Below, in pieces: positions 9,187-18,610 of a stretch of 64,000 nt of DNA. The notes under the pieces are model-generated. The model did not search any database. It saw only the letters and a program-made list of their open reading frames with translations, and was not told where the DNA came from. The stretch's first letter is position 1; the number at the start of each line of letters is the position of its first letter. The DNA comes from Nocardia rosealba (GTDB taxonomy: Bacteria; Actinomycetota; Actinomycetes; Mycobacteriales; Mycobacteriaceae), in NCBI RefSeq assembly GCF_020216065.1, contig NZ_JAIWNA010000005.1, positions 62,001-126,000 of the forward strand. Direction: 5' to 3'. A program made the position numbers and the translations under genes.

Positions 9187-9804
9187 TCAGACCCGCTCGG
9201 CCAGTCCCGGATAGTCGAGGACGAACCCTTCCGGATCCACCTTCAATGTGGCGCTCGAAACCGGGGAGAGCACGTTGATGCCGTCGGCGGCACTCGAATA
9301 GGTGAGTTCGGCCTCCTGCACCAGCAGGTCGGGCAGACGCACGTAGACGACCGGCACCTGCACGTCGCCGACGGCGTTCTGCAGGCAGAACCGGCGGATC
9401 GGCAGGGTGTTGAAGAACGGGCTGAGCACCACGTCCACATCGAGGGCGCCGGCGAAGGTCGAGCGCACGTGGGTGCCGCCCGCGTCGACGAGCCAGTAGT
9501 TCTCCTCGTCCCGCGACACCGAGGCGTGGCGTTCACCGGCGGCGGTCGTTGTGCGCAGCGACAAACGCCTGGTCGCACCCGCTTCGTCGGTGACCAGATC
9601 GTAGGAGGCGCTGAACGCCGGGTGCTCGTTGCCTGCGCTGCCGATCATCCGGCCCGCGGCCCTGATCCGGTTGCCGTTCACCGTCACCCGGACCGATTCC
9701 ATCCGGGAGTTGTCGTGGGCTCGCCAGGTGAGCACCGCCGGCCACCGAGAGGCCGGTCTGTTCTCGGTGGGGCCTGCGGCCGGGCCCGGGGCTGGGGTCG
9801 TCAC
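9187..9804 (-). CDS. Putative glycolipid-binding protein (DUF1089 family)
   Basis: About 205 residues, soluble and beta-rich, with SRMESVRV and the C-terminal LDYPGLAERV segment seen in actinobacterial proteins annotated as putative glycolipid-binding (Pfam DUF1089). The proposed binding role comes from structural similarity of the family, not from biochemistry. The start is uncertain: GTG at 9804 gives MTTPAPGP..., GTG at 9846 adds 14 residues; neither has a good ribosome site. It lies just downstream of the ABC exporter genes on the same strand and may be in their operon. Confidence 0.75.
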   Translation of the reverse strand: MTTPAPGPAAGPTENRPASRWPAVLTWRAHDNSRMESVRVTVNGNRIRAAGRMIGSAGNEHPAFSASYDLVTDEAGATRRLSLRTTTAAGERHASVSRDEENYWLVDAGGTHVRSTFAGALDVDVVLSPFFNTLPIRRFCLQNAVGDVQVPVVYVRLPDLLVQEAELTYSSAADGINVLSPVSSATLKVDPEGFVLDYPGLAERV

Positions 9805-9853
9805 CTCTCTACGGTAAGCGACACCGGCCCCGGCGCTGTACAACACGAGCGCA

Positions 9854-11695
9854 TCACACCAGCGAATCCCGCCAGGCGGCGTGCAGTCCGGCGAAGCGGC
9901 CCTGGCCTGCGATCAGCTCGGCCGGTGCGCCGTCCTCCACCACACGGCCGCCGTCGAGCACCAGCACCCGGTCGGCAATGGCGACCGTGGACAGCCGATG
10001 CGCGATGATGACGGCCGTCCGGTCCCGCAGCAGCGTCTCCAGCGCGCGCTGCACCAGGCGCTCACCGGGGATGTCGAGACTCGACGTGGCCTCGTCGAGC
10101 ACGATCACCACCGGATCGGCGAGGAACACCCTGGCGAAGGCGACGAGCTGACGCTGACCGGCCGATAATCGCCCACCCCTGGTTCGCACGTCGGTGTCGT
10201 ATCCGTCCGGCAGCGACCCGACGAACTGGTCGAGCCCGACGGCGCGGGCCGCCGCCCGCACCTCGGCATCGGTGGCCGACGGCCTGCCGAGCCGGATGTT
10301 GTCGGCGATCGTGCCGGAGAACAGGTACGCCTCCTGCGTGATCATCACGACGTGCCTGCGCAGCTCGGTGTCGGCCAGTTCGCGCAGGTCGACACCGTCG
10401 AGAGTGATGGTGCCGCCGGACGGGTCGTAGAACCGGGTGAGCAGCTTGGCCAGCGTCGACTTGCCTGCCCCGGTGGCACCGACCAGTGCGACGATCTGCC
10501 CGGCCGGGATGTCGAGGTCGAATTCGGGCAGCACCGGCGAGGCTGCGTCGTAGCCGAACCACACCTTGTCCATCCGCACCGCACCGGTGGGGTGATCGAC
10601 CGTCACTGCTTCGACCGGTTCCGCGACCGCCGGTTCCTCCTCGAGCACACCGGAGATCTTCTCCAGTGCCGCCGCGGCCGACTGGTAGGAGTTGAACACC
10701 TGGGCCAGCTCGTCCAGCGGGCCGAAGAACTGGTCGAGGTAGAGCAGGTAGGCCGCGAGCACACCGATGGCCAGGTTGCCCTCCATCACCTGCCAGGACC
10801 CGACGAGCAGCACGACAACGGTTGTCACCTTGCCGATGAAGTTCGACAGGCCGACGTAGTCGCCGACGCCGCGCATCGCGGTGGTCGTCGCCTTCTGGTA
10901 CGCCGCGTCCTCGACGCCGAGTACTTCCTGGTTGCGGTGTTCGCGCCGGAACGCCTGCACCGCCCGCATGCCGCTCATCGATTCGACGAACTGCACGATC
11001 ACCCTGGCGATGGCGCCACGGGTCCGCCGGTAACCAGCCCGCTGACGCCGCTGCGCCCACCGGGTGACGAACACCAGCGGCACGAACCCGAGCAGCACGA
11101 TGGCCGCGAGCATCGGGTCGAGCCAGACGAGCAGGACGGCGATGGTCACCACCGAGAGCAGCGCGCTCGCCGCCTGGTTCAGCGCGCCCTCGAGGAGGTC
11201 CTGCAGCGCCTCGATATCACTGGTGAGCCTGGTGACGACCTTGCCCGAGGTGTACTTCTCGTGAAACGACACACTCAACCGCTGGGTGTGCGCGAAGGTG
11301 CGCACCCGCAGGTCGAACAGCACCCGCTGGCTCAGCGTTCCGGCCGCACGCAGGAAGGCGAAGGTGGTGAGACCCGACAGCACCGTCACCGCGACGAACC
11401 CGGCGACGGTCGCGATCAACGGCGTCCAGTTCCCTTGGCGCCCTTGCGCGATCCCGTGGTCGAGCCCGTAGGCGATGAACAACGGCACCGACACCTTCGC
11501 CGCGTTGTCCAGCACGATCAGGACGAAGGTGAGGACGGCCAGCTTGCGGTAGGGCCGGACCAGATCGAGCAGCAGCCTGCGGGAACGGCCGGCGAGCACC
11601 ACGTTTCCGGTGCCGGTGACGGCATCGTCCTCCTTGGCGATACCGCGCCAGTCGGCCGCCTGATCCTGTTGTGGTTCAACTGTTTCGGTGGTCAT
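9854..11695 (-). CDS. ABC exporter half-transporter, catalytic NBD subunit
   Basis: 613 residues. A six-helix exporter membrane domain (about 45-340) is followed by an ATP-binding domain with Walker A GATGAGKST (near 410), signature RLSAGQRQ, Walker B VIVLDEATSSLD with the catalytic Glu, and switch His in IIAHRLST. The ATG at 11695 overlaps the stop of the upstream half-transporter (TGATG), so the two are co-translated and almost certainly form a heterodimer. Such pairs export lipids, peptides or drugs; the substrate is unknown here. Confidence 0.93.
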   Translation of the reverse strand: MTTETVEPQQDQAADWRGIAKEDDAVTGTGNVVLAGRSRRLLLDLVRPYRKLAVLTFVLIVLDNAAKVSVPLFIAYGLDHGIAQGRQGNWTPLIATVAGFVAVTVLSGLTTFAFLRAAGTLSQRVLFDLRVRTFAHTQRLSVSFHEKYTSGKVVTRLTSDIEALQDLLEGALNQAASALLSVVTIAVLLVWLDPMLAAIVLLGFVPLVFVTRWAQRRQRAGYRRTRGAIARVIVQFVESMSGMRAVQAFRREHRNQEVLGVEDAAYQKATTTAMRGVGDYVGLSNFIGKVTTVVVLLVGSWQVMEGNLAIGVLAAYLLYLDQFFGPLDELAQVFNSYQSAAAALEKISGVLEEEPAVAEPVEAVTVDHPTGAVRMDKVWFGYDAASPVLPEFDLDIPAGQIVALVGATGAGKSTLAKLLTRFYDPSGGTITLDGVDLRELADTELRRHVVMITQEAYLFSGTIADNIRLGRPSATDAEVRAAARAVGLDQFVGSLPDGYDTDVRTRGGRLSAGQRQLVAFARVFLADPVVIVLDEATSSLDIPGERLVQRALETLLRDRTAVIIAHRLSTVAIADRVLVLDGGRVVEDGAPAELIAGQGRFAGLHAAWRDSLV

Positions 11696-13524
11696 CAGGC
11701 ACCGCCCATCAGTTCGCGGTAGTGGCGGCTGGTGCGAAGCAGCTTGTCGTGGGTGCCCTCGGCGACGATGTGTCCGTCGGCGAGCAGCGCCACCCGGTCG
11801 GCCAGTGCGGCGGTGGACGGGCGGTGCGCCACCAGCAGGGTCGTCGCACCGGAGAGCACCGCGCGCAGCCGATCCTGCACGCGCTCCTCGGTTTCCACGT
11901 CCAGCGCGGAGAGCGGGTCGTCGAGCACCATGATCCGGCCCTCGGCGGCATCCGCCGCACCGGTGAGCACCGCCCTGGCCAGCGCGAGCCGTTGCCGCTG
12001 CCCGCCGGACAGGCTCATGCCTTGCTCGCCGATCCTGGTGTCGAGACCCCAGGGCAGCGCGTCGACGAAGTCGGTGGCCTGGGCGATGTCGAGCGCGCGG
12101 CGCACGTCGTCGTCGGTGGCGCTCGGGTCGCCGAGTGCCACGTTCTCGCGCACGCTCGCCGAGAACAGCACCGGCTCCTCGAAGGCCACCGTCACCACCC
12201 GGCGCAGGTCGGCCAGTCGCAGCGTGGCGATATCGACGCCGTCGATGGTGATGCGGCCGGCGTTCACGTCGTAGAGGCGTGGGATCAGCTCCAGCAGTGC
12301 GGTTTTGCCGCTACCGGTCGCGCCGACGAGCGCGACCGTCTCGCCCGGCCTGATCCGCAGCGAGACATCTTCCAGCACAGCGTTTTCCGGACCACCGTCG
12401 GCACGCGGGTAACCGAACCGGACGCCCTCGATCACCAGTTCGCCGCGCACCGGCACGGGTAGGGCGACCGGGTCCGGCGGGTCGGCGATGTCGAGCGGGG
12501 TGTCGATGATCTCCCAGTACCGGTCGGCGGCGGTACGCGCCTCGAACAGCTCCGACAGCAGGAAGCCGAGCCAGATCACCGGCCACTGCAGGAACGTTTC
12601 CAGCGTGACGGCGGCGACCAGGGTGCCGATGGTCATGGAGCCCTGCGCCACCGCGTATCCGCCGACACCGAGCGACAGCGCGATCGCGATGGTCGGCAGG
12701 GCGACCAGCGCCGACCACAGCGTGGCGTCCAGATGCACCTTCGTCAGCTCGGTGCGTTGCAGTTCACGCGACAGCGCGGTGAAGCGGGCACCGAAGAACT
12801 GGCCACGGCCGAGCGCCTTGAGCACACGCACGCCCTGCGCGGATTCCTGGGCGATGGTCGCCAGGTCCCCCGCCTGGTCTTGGGAGCGGCGCGAGGCCAC
12901 TTCGAACCGGCGGACGAAACGTGCGCAGTACACGGTGAGCGGCAGGCAGGTCACCGTGAAGATCAGCCCCACTTGCCAATTCAGCACGAACAAGGCGACG
13001 AGCCCGACGGGCGCGATCACCGAGTTGACGATGAGGAACGGCCCGGCGAACGCGACGAACCGGCGCAGCGCCGACATGTCGTCGACCGCACGCGAGAGCA
13101 GCTGACCGGACTGCCACCCGTCGTGACGGCCGATCGACAACGCCTGCAGCTTCGCGAACAGCTTTGCCCGCATGGTGATTTCGAATGTCGTCGCCGGTTT
13201 GGACACCAACCAGCGCCTGCCCCACATGCCGAACGATTCGAGTGCGCCGAGCAGGAACACGAACGCGACGGGCACGAGCAGACCCGCGAAATCGCGGCGC
13301 GCGATCGGTCCGTCGATGATGCGGGCGATGACCAGCGGTGTCACCACGGCGGTCGCGGCCATCATGATGGCCAGCAGGTTCGCCAGGATCAGCGGAACCC
13401 GGTACGGCTTCAGGTAGGGCAGGAACCGGCGCAGCGAGCGCATACCCCCGCGTGCTCGCTGTGTGGGCTGCCCCGAACTGTCGGCCTCCGATTCGGTGAC
13501 CGCCAGTTCTGATGTGACAGACAA
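11695..13524 (-). CDS. ABC exporter half-transporter, degenerate NBD subunit
   Basis: 609 residues with the same layout as its partner: six TM helices, Walker A GATGSGKTA (near 401), canonical signature LSGGQRQ, and a Walker B that reads IMVLDDPLSALD, in which Asp replaces the catalytic Glu. The switch region is LLVAHRPST. This asymmetry is typical of heterodimeric exporters with one hydrolytically weak ATP site. The likely start is the TTG at 13524, preceded by a GAGGGGGAG run. Confidence 0.92.
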   Translation of the reverse strand: MSVTSELAVTESEADSSGQPTQRARGGMRSLRRFLPYLKPYRVPLILANLLAIMMAATAVVTPLVIARIIDGPIARRDFAGLLVPVAFVFLLGALESFGMWGRRWLVSKPATTFEITMRAKLFAKLQALSIGRHDGWQSGQLLSRAVDDMSALRRFVAFAGPFLIVNSVIAPVGLVALFVLNWQVGLIFTVTCLPLTVYCARFVRRFEVASRRSQDQAGDLATIAQESAQGVRVLKALGRGQFFGARFTALSRELQRTELTKVHLDATLWSALVALPTIAIALSLGVGGYAVAQGSMTIGTLVAAVTLETFLQWPVIWLGFLLSELFEARTAADRYWEIIDTPLDIADPPDPVALPVPVRGELVIEGVRFGYPRADGGPENAVLEDVSLRIRPGETVALVGATGSGKTALLELIPRLYDVNAGRITIDGVDIATLRLADLRRVVTVAFEEPVLFSASVRENVALGDPSATDDDVRRALDIAQATDFVDALPWGLDTRIGEQGMSLSGGQRQRLALARAVLTGAADAAEGRIMVLDDPLSALDVETEERVQDRLRAVLSGATTLLVAHRPSTAALADRVALLADGHIVAEGTHDKLLRTSRHYRELMGGA

Positions 13525-13787
13525 AGACTCCCCCTCGGGTCCGGTTGGATGGGTTGGTTACCGGAACGGACTCCCAGACGATGTTCGCATCGGGGTCCGA
13601 CAAGTAGGCCCTTCCAGAGTCGCACCGGACCCCCGTTCCCGGCCACCGAATTTTCTGCCGGACGAAAGCATCCACAGGTGTGCGCAGCCCCGGCTGCTAC
13701 GCCCTCTGCCGCTGTTCAGCGGCCCGATACAATGCCGCAGGCGCGAGAAGTGGGTGTTTGCGCGTTCCGACAAGCACAGGAGGACTG

Positions 13788-14930
13788 TTGACGCGGATGG
13801 TCGGGTTGTTCGCCGGGATCGGCGGGCTCGAACTCGGCCTCGGCAGACACGGATGGTCCACCGAGTTGCTGTGTGAGATCGATCCGGGTGCGCAGGGCGT
13901 GCTCGCCGCGCGTTTTCCCGAAACACCACTGCACGCCGACATCACCCGGCTGCGTTCGCTGCCCGCGCGCACCGAACTGGTCGCGGCGGGGTTCCCGTGC
14001 CAGGACCTCTCGCAGGCCGGGCGCACCGCGGGTATCACCGGTCGCCGTTCCGGGCTGGTCGACGAGGTGTTCCGGCTGGTCCGGCGGCAGCGTGGGCCGC
14101 GCTGGCTGCTGATCGAGAACGTGCCGTTCATGCTCCAGCTGGGTCGTGGTGCGGCGATGCGGCACATCACCACCGCCCTGGAGGAACTCGGGTACACCTG
14201 GGCCTACCGGGTGGTCGACGGTCGCGCGTTCGGGTTGCCGCAACGGCGCCAGCGCGTGCTGATGCTCGCCTCCCGCACCGAGGACCCGCGCCAGGTGCTG
14301 TTCGGTGACGACGCGGGCCCGCGCGACTACGGCGACCCCGACCGCGACCCGTGCGGCTTCTACTGGACCGAGGGCGTGCGCGGCCTCGGCTGGGCGGTGA
14401 ACGCGGTGCCGACCTTGAAGGGCGGTTCCGGGCTCGGCATCGCCAGCCCGCCCGCGGTGCGGCTTCCGGCGGGCGAGATCGTCACCCCCGGCATCATCGA
14501 TGGGGAACGATTACAGGGTTTCGATGCCGAGTGGACCGCGCCCGCGCTCGACGTACCGGGTGTGCGGCAGGGGCATCGGTGGAAGCTGGTCGGCAACGCG
14601 GTGAGTGTGCGGATGGCGAACTGGGTGGGTGAGCGGCTGGCCGCGCCGCTGGAGCCGCTCACCGTCGGTGCGCCGCTGCGGCCGGGCGCACCGTGGCCGA
14701 GTGCGGCGTGGGGGCATGCGGGCGTGGTGCATCAGGTGCCGCTGTCGACGTGGCCGGTCCACGAGCCCTACGAGGATCTGAAGAACTTCCTCACCGAACC
14801 GCGACTGCTCTCCCCGCGGGCCACGGCCGGGTTTCTGCGACGAACGTCCATGGGCAACTTGCGTTTTCCACCCGGATTCCTCGACGACGTGCGCGACCAT
14901 CTCGATCGCATGGGTGGCTGGGCGGCATGA
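13788..14930 (+). CDS. DNA (cytosine-5)-methyltransferase
   Basis: 380 residues with the ordered C5-methyltransferase motifs: I (GLFAGIGGLELGLG, about 6-19), IV with the catalytic Cys in GFPCQDLSQAG (near 70), VI ENVPF, VIII around GLPQRRQR, and X LVGNAVSVRMANWV. The region between VIII and X (about 165-250) is the target recognition domain. About 100 residues follow motif X, an unusual C-terminal extension. The TTG at 13788 has AGGAGGA upstream; an ATG three codons later is possible. The stop overlaps the vsr start (ATGA). The recognised sequence cannot be deduced. Confidence 0.92.
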   Translation: MTRMVGLFAGIGGLELGLGRHGWSTELLCEIDPGAQGVLAARFPETPLHADITRLRSLPARTELVAAGFPCQDLSQAGRTAGITGRRSGLVDEVFRLVRRQRGPRWLLIENVPFMLQLGRGAAMRHITTALEELGYTWAYRVVDGRAFGLPQRRQRVLMLASRTEDPRQVLFGDDAGPRDYGDPDRDPCGFYWTEGVRGLGWAVNAVPTLKGGSGLGIASPPAVRLPAGEIVTPGIIDGERLQGFDAEWTAPALDVPGVRQGHRWKLVGNAVSVRMANWVGERLAAPLEPLTVGAPLRPGAPWPSAAWGHAGVVHQVPLSTWPVHEPYEDLKNFLTEPRLLSPRATAGFLRRTSMGNLRFPPGFLDDVRDHLDRMGGWAA

Positions 14931-15376
14931 CCGGGAGGCGGGACCACGGAGACGATGCGCCGCGGTCGGCACCCGTCACCGACGCGGCGACCAGCGCGCG
15001 GATGTCACGCCAACGCCGTGCCGACACCGCTCCCGAACTCGCCTTACGACGCGAGCTGCACCGCGCGGGCCTGCGCTATTTCGTCGACCGGGCACCGATC
15101 AAGGGCCAGCGCCGGCGCGCCGATGTGGTGTTCCCACGCCGTCGCGTCGCCGTGTATGTCGACGGCTGCTTCTGGCATCGGTGTCCCGAACACGCGACCG
15201 ATCCGAAGAACAATGCCGAGTGGTGGGCGCAGAAACTGGCGGGCAATGTGGCACGCGATCGCGCCACCGATGCCGCGTTGACCGAGGCGGGCTGGCAGGT
15301 GGTTCGGGTGTGGGAACACGAGGACCCGCGGGTCGTCGCCCAGCAGATCGTCGCGTTGGTTCGCGGAACTGGCTGA
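14927..15376 (+). CDS. vsr: Very short patch repair (Vsr-type) endonuclease
   Basis: 149 residues. After a 25-residue leader the Vsr fold begins at MSRQRRADTAPELALRRELH, with the catalytic Asp in RRADVVF (D66), the DGCFWHRCPEH zinc/active-site segment and KLAGNVARDR. Vsr enzymes nick next to T:G mismatches that arise when 5-methylcytosine deaminates in the cognate methylase site. The four-base overlap with the methyltransferase implies one transcript. A restriction role is an alternative, because some Vsr-like nucleases cut as part of restriction-modification systems. Confidence 0.9.
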   Translation: MTGRRDHGDDAPRSAPVTDAATSARMSRQRRADTAPELALRRELHRAGLRYFVDRAPIKGQRRRADVVFPRRRVAVYVDGCFWHRCPEHATDPKNNAEWWAQKLAGNVARDRATDAALTEAGWQVVRVWEHEDPRVVAQQIVALVRGTG

Positions 15377-15425
15377 CCGGGGTTCGGCCCTCGTCCGAGA
15401 ATGCCCGGTGACCGGGCGCGCTTGG

Positions 15426-15554
15426 TCAGCGGCGGCGGGGCGAGCGGTCGGCGCGGACGCGGACCAGGGAACGGGGTGCGTTGGCGGCGGCGTAGCCGGA
15501 TACCACCATCGCCAGCATCGTGGCGAAGCCGGCCAGTGCGATCACGTAGCTCAT
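15426..15554 (-). CDS. Small membrane protein, 42 residues
   Basis: MSYVIALAGFATMLAMVVSG starts a 20-residue hydrophobic helix, followed by a very basic tail ending SPRRR. The ATG at 15554 has GGAAGG seven bases upstream, which is the main support. No family is recognised. It may be a small membrane-anchored regulator or accessory; a function cannot be assigned. Confidence 0.55.
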   Translation of the reverse strand: MSYVIALAGFATMLAMVVSGYAAANAPRSLVRVRADRSPRRR

Positions 15555-15667
15555 CTGAGACCTTCCGGTTGGTGACATCGCCCAGCTTGCCCGCCCAACC
15601 TGACAACAACCTGTGCGCCCTGTGATGAAACCGCATGTGACCCGGTCACACACCCCGTTCGCCCCGC

Positions 15668-17248
15668 CTACTTCACGGTGATCTTCACCGTATGACCTCC
15701 CACCTTCGCGGGCAGCTTCGTCGTGTCGACCACCAGCACCTCACCGGTGTCCTGTAATCCGTTGGCCAGCGTCTTGGGCTTCAACCCGAACGGCGGGTGC
15801 TCGCCGGTGCTCGCGGCGAGACCGAAGTCGCTGTCATTGGCGATGTAGACGGTCTTGCCGCCGTCGAGCGAGGCGATGCCCTCGATCTTGTCGTGGCCGA
15901 AGAACCTGCCCTTGTCGTCGAGTGCGGTGACCAGGGCCGCCAGGTCGAGGTTGCTCTTCTTCTCCACCGGTGTGATGCCCGATTTCTGCAGTGCGGCAAT
16001 CGCATCGGTGGTCGGGACGGTGCCGATCAGGGTTTCGATCGGCTTGCCGTCGACCAGCAGGCCGCCCTGCTCGGCGTCGTACCGAGCGCCCGCGAGGGTG
16101 GAGTGGGGACCGACGTCGGTGGCGCCGGCGATGTCGATCGTCCAGATCTTCTTGTTCGCCTCGGGCGCCAGGTTCCCGTCACGTTCGGCGACCAGGAAGG
16201 TCGTCGCGCTCAGCGCCGTGATCTCGGAAACGGCGACCTTGTTCTGCTTCGGGTTCTCCAGCGGGTACAGGAATTCCTTCTGCGCCTTGGTTTTCAGATC
16301 GACGGTGACGATCCGCGCGAACGGAACTTCCTTGGCCGAGCCGTCGAGGCCGGGCGTCTTCAGCGCGCTCTGCACCATGCCGACCAGCGTGCTGCCGTCC
16401 GGGGTGACGGTGAGCCCTTCCATGCCCTGGTTGGGGCTGCGCAGCGCGATCTCCTTCGGCAGCCCGCTGCCGGGTGCGAGCCGTTCGATCTCGGTGCCGT
16501 CGGCGGCGAAGTGCACCAGGAACGGTCCGTACTCGTCCGATACCCAGAACGTGCCGTCGGCAAGGGCGACAAGTCCTTCCGGGTCGAGGCCGTGGTCGGT
16601 GGCCGGCAGCACGGTGCCTGCCAGATCCTTGATCGTCTCGCCGGTACTTGCCGCCGAGTCGACCTGTCCGTTGAACGGGACGCCCGCCCGGTTGCGCAGC
16701 TCGATGCTCGACTGCAGCACGGCCTTGCTGCCGACCAGCTTGAACTTGCCGATCTTCGGAACGAACGTCGGTGTGGGCGAGAGCTTCTCGTTCTTTCCCG
16801 GACCGTCGACATTGGGGCCACGGTCGGTGAGGCCGTAGAACTCGTCGGTGGTGCCCGGCACCGGTGTCCACGCCGACCCGAAACCGCTGCCCTGCACCGT
16901 GGTGCCGCCGAATTCGCCGAGCACCGGGATGTCGGTGGTGTACAGCCGGACCGCGTCGCTGGTGGTCACGGTGAACTGGTCGAGCCCGGTGTAACCGGCG
17001 CTCGGTGTGTACACGTAGGACCCGTCGGTCTTGCGGGTGAGGTTGCCGTGCTCGGGCTCCATGCTCACGCCGAGCACCGCGTCCCCGCCCACGCTCGCCA
17101 CGAGTTCGTCCAGCGAGATCACCAGCGCCTGGTCTTTCGCGGTGGTGAAGTCGGGATCGGAGCCCGGCATTGTGCATGCCGCCGTGACGGCCGCGGCACA
17201 CAGCGCGGCCGTGAGCGGGAAGAGACGAAGTGCTGGTCGTGCGTTCAT
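15668..17248 (-). CDS. Esterase-like activity of phytase family protein, exported
   Basis: 526 residues. The N-terminus is a signal peptide ending TAAC, a plausible lipobox with Cys near residue 25. A cadherin-like beta segment (SYVYTPSAGYTGLDQFTV, about 70-90) precedes a beta-propeller domain of the phytase-like esterase family, with FWVSDEYGPFLVHF and the C-terminal VYIANDSDFG motif. It probably works at the outer face of the membrane; the substrate is not known for most members. The ATG at 17248 follows AAGGCGG. Confidence 0.85.
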   Translation of the reverse strand: MNARPALRLFPLTAALCAAAVTAACTMPGSDPDFTTAKDQALVISLDELVASVGGDAVLGVSMEPEHGNLTRKTDGSYVYTPSAGYTGLDQFTVTTSDAVRLYTTDIPVLGEFGGTTVQGSGFGSAWTPVPGTTDEFYGLTDRGPNVDGPGKNEKLSPTPTFVPKIGKFKLVGSKAVLQSSIELRNRAGVPFNGQVDSAASTGETIKDLAGTVLPATDHGLDPEGLVALADGTFWVSDEYGPFLVHFAADGTEIERLAPGSGLPKEIALRSPNQGMEGLTVTPDGSTLVGMVQSALKTPGLDGSAKEVPFARIVTVDLKTKAQKEFLYPLENPKQNKVAVSEITALSATTFLVAERDGNLAPEANKKIWTIDIAGATDVGPHSTLAGARYDAEQGGLLVDGKPIETLIGTVPTTDAIAALQKSGITPVEKKSNLDLAALVTALDDKGRFFGHDKIEGIASLDGGKTVYIANDSDFGLAASTGEHPPFGLKPKTLANGLQDTGEVLVVDTTKLPAKVGGHTVKITVK

Positions 17249-17333
17249 CCGCCTTGCGTACCGCGCGCAACCGACCAGCAGACGACCGGGAAATGAATTG
17301 TCCTCCCGCAACCGGTGGCCCATTCTGGCCACC

Positions 17334-17729
17334 ATGACAACAACACGGCTCAACATTTCCTCTGCCTCCGACTTCGAGGATGTCGTCGGGTATTCGCGTG
17401 CCGTGCGGGTGGGCGACCATGTGCTGGTCAGCGGCACGACGGCGGCGCTGCCCGGTGGGGGCGCGGTGGGTGGCGACGATATCGGCGCCCAGACCCGCGA
17501 GATCCTCGCGCGGATCGCCACCGCACTCGACCAGGCGGGCGCGAGTGTGCGCGATGTGGTGCGGACCAGGATGTTCGTCACTGATATCTCCCGTTGGCCG
17601 GAGGTCGCGGCCGCGCACGCCGAGGTATTCGGCGATATCCGGCCCGCGGCGTCGATGTACGAGGTCACCGCGTTGATCGCGTCGGGGCTGCTGGTGGAGA
17701 TCGAAGCCGATGCGATCGTCGCCGGCTGA
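17334..17729 (+). CDS. RidA family protein (Rid/YjgF/UK114)
   Basis: 131 residues with the RidA trimer fold. RidA proteins hydrolyse reactive enamine/imine intermediates made by PLP enzymes. The Arg expected to bind the substrate carboxylate appears as R107 or so in the VVRTRMFVTD segment region, and the conserved C-terminal E in VEIEADAIV is present. It is divergent from the exported phytase-like gene with an 85-bp shared region. Subfamily (true RidA or Rid1-7) is not resolved from reading alone. Confidence 0.85.
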   Translation: MTTTRLNISSASDFEDVVGYSRAVRVGDHVLVSGTTAALPGGGAVGGDDIGAQTREILARIATALDQAGASVRDVVRTRMFVTDISRWPEVAAAHAEVFGDIRPAASMYEVTALIASGLLVEIEADAIVAG

Positions 17730-17859
17730 TCGTCGCATCACGGGCACTTCGCACCCTGGGCGTCGACGGCGAAAAGTGCACAGTTATCCACAGGTTTCGA
17801 GCTATCCACAGGCGGGGTCGAGGGCGTCGTGAACGCCGGTGCCGCGCGCGCCGAACTAC

Positions 17860-17865
17860 TACCCT
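17860..17865 (+). promoter_or_regulatory. -10 element of a likely leaderless promoter
   Basis: TACCCT lies seven bases before the GTG at 17873, which has no ribosome-binding site. Confidence 0.4.
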
Positions 17866-17872
17866 TGATCTC

Positions 17873-18598
17873 GTGACCAGCGAAATGGCAACGCCCACCG
17901 ACCTGTTGGCTCAGGTCTCCGCCTCCACCGCGCGTCTCGAAGCCTCGATCGGCGCGCTCGGCGAATCGGCTCTGGCCGAGCCGTCCCAGCTGCCCGGCTG
18001 GACCCGCGGCCATGTCGTCGCCCACTTGTCCCGCAATGCGGACAGCTTGCTGAACCTGCTGCTGTGGGCGCACACCGGCATCGAGATCCCGCAGTATCCG
18101 AGCGTGGCGGTGCGCGACGCCGACATCGAAACCGGTGCGGGCCGCGCACCCAACGTGCAGCGGGCCGACTTCGCCGCGTCGGCCCATCGCTGGCAGGCCT
18201 TGGCCACCACCATGTCCGCCGCCGACTGGGCGGCCGAGGTCCGCAACCGCCAGGGCGGCACCCTCACCGCCGACATCGTTCCGTGGATGCGTCTGCGCGA
18301 AACCGAGATCCACCACGTCGACCTCGGCGTCGGCTACTCCCCCGCCGACTGGCCGAAGGAATTCGTCGCCCGCCTGCTCCCCGAAACCGTCGCCGACCTG
18401 TCGGCCAAGGTCCACCCCGAAGCCACTCCGACCTTCGACATCCAGGCCACCGACACCGACTTCATCGCCACCATCGGCCCCGACCGCCCCCACCACACCG
18501 TCCTGGGCCCCGCCACCTCCCTCCTGGCCTGGCTCCTCGGCCGCACCCCCGGCACCGACCTCACCGGCCCCCTCCCCCCACTCCCCGCCTGGAAGTAA
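17873..18598 (+). CDS. Maleylpyruvate isomerase family mycothiol-dependent enzyme
   Basis: 241 residues. The N-terminal DinB-like helical bundle carries the metal ligands typical of mycothiol-dependent isomerases: His in RGHVVAHLSRNAD (near 45) and the pair in ETEIHHVDLGVGY (near 143). A C-terminal mycothiol-binding domain follows. Such enzymes use mycothiol as a cofactor, which fits an actinobacterium; this member's substrate is unknown. The GTG at 17873 appears leaderless; an ATG four codons later is an alternative. The last 120 codons end almost only in C, unlike the first half. Confidence 0.85.
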   Translation: MTSEMATPTDLLAQVSASTARLEASIGALGESALAEPSQLPGWTRGHVVAHLSRNADSLLNLLLWAHTGIEIPQYPSVAVRDADIETGAGRAPNVQRADFAASAHRWQALATTMSAADWAAEVRNRQGGTLTADIVPWMRLRETEIHHVDLGVGYSPADWPKEFVARLLPETVADLSAKVHPEATPTFDIQATDTDFIATIGPDRPHHTVLGPATSLLAWLLGRTPGTDLTGPLPPLPAWK

Positions 18599-18610
18599 GC
18601 ACACAAAAAA

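Noticed and set aside
13788..15376. Methylase-Vsr pair as part of an integrated island
   Set aside because: No integrase, att site or clear base-composition change at its borders.
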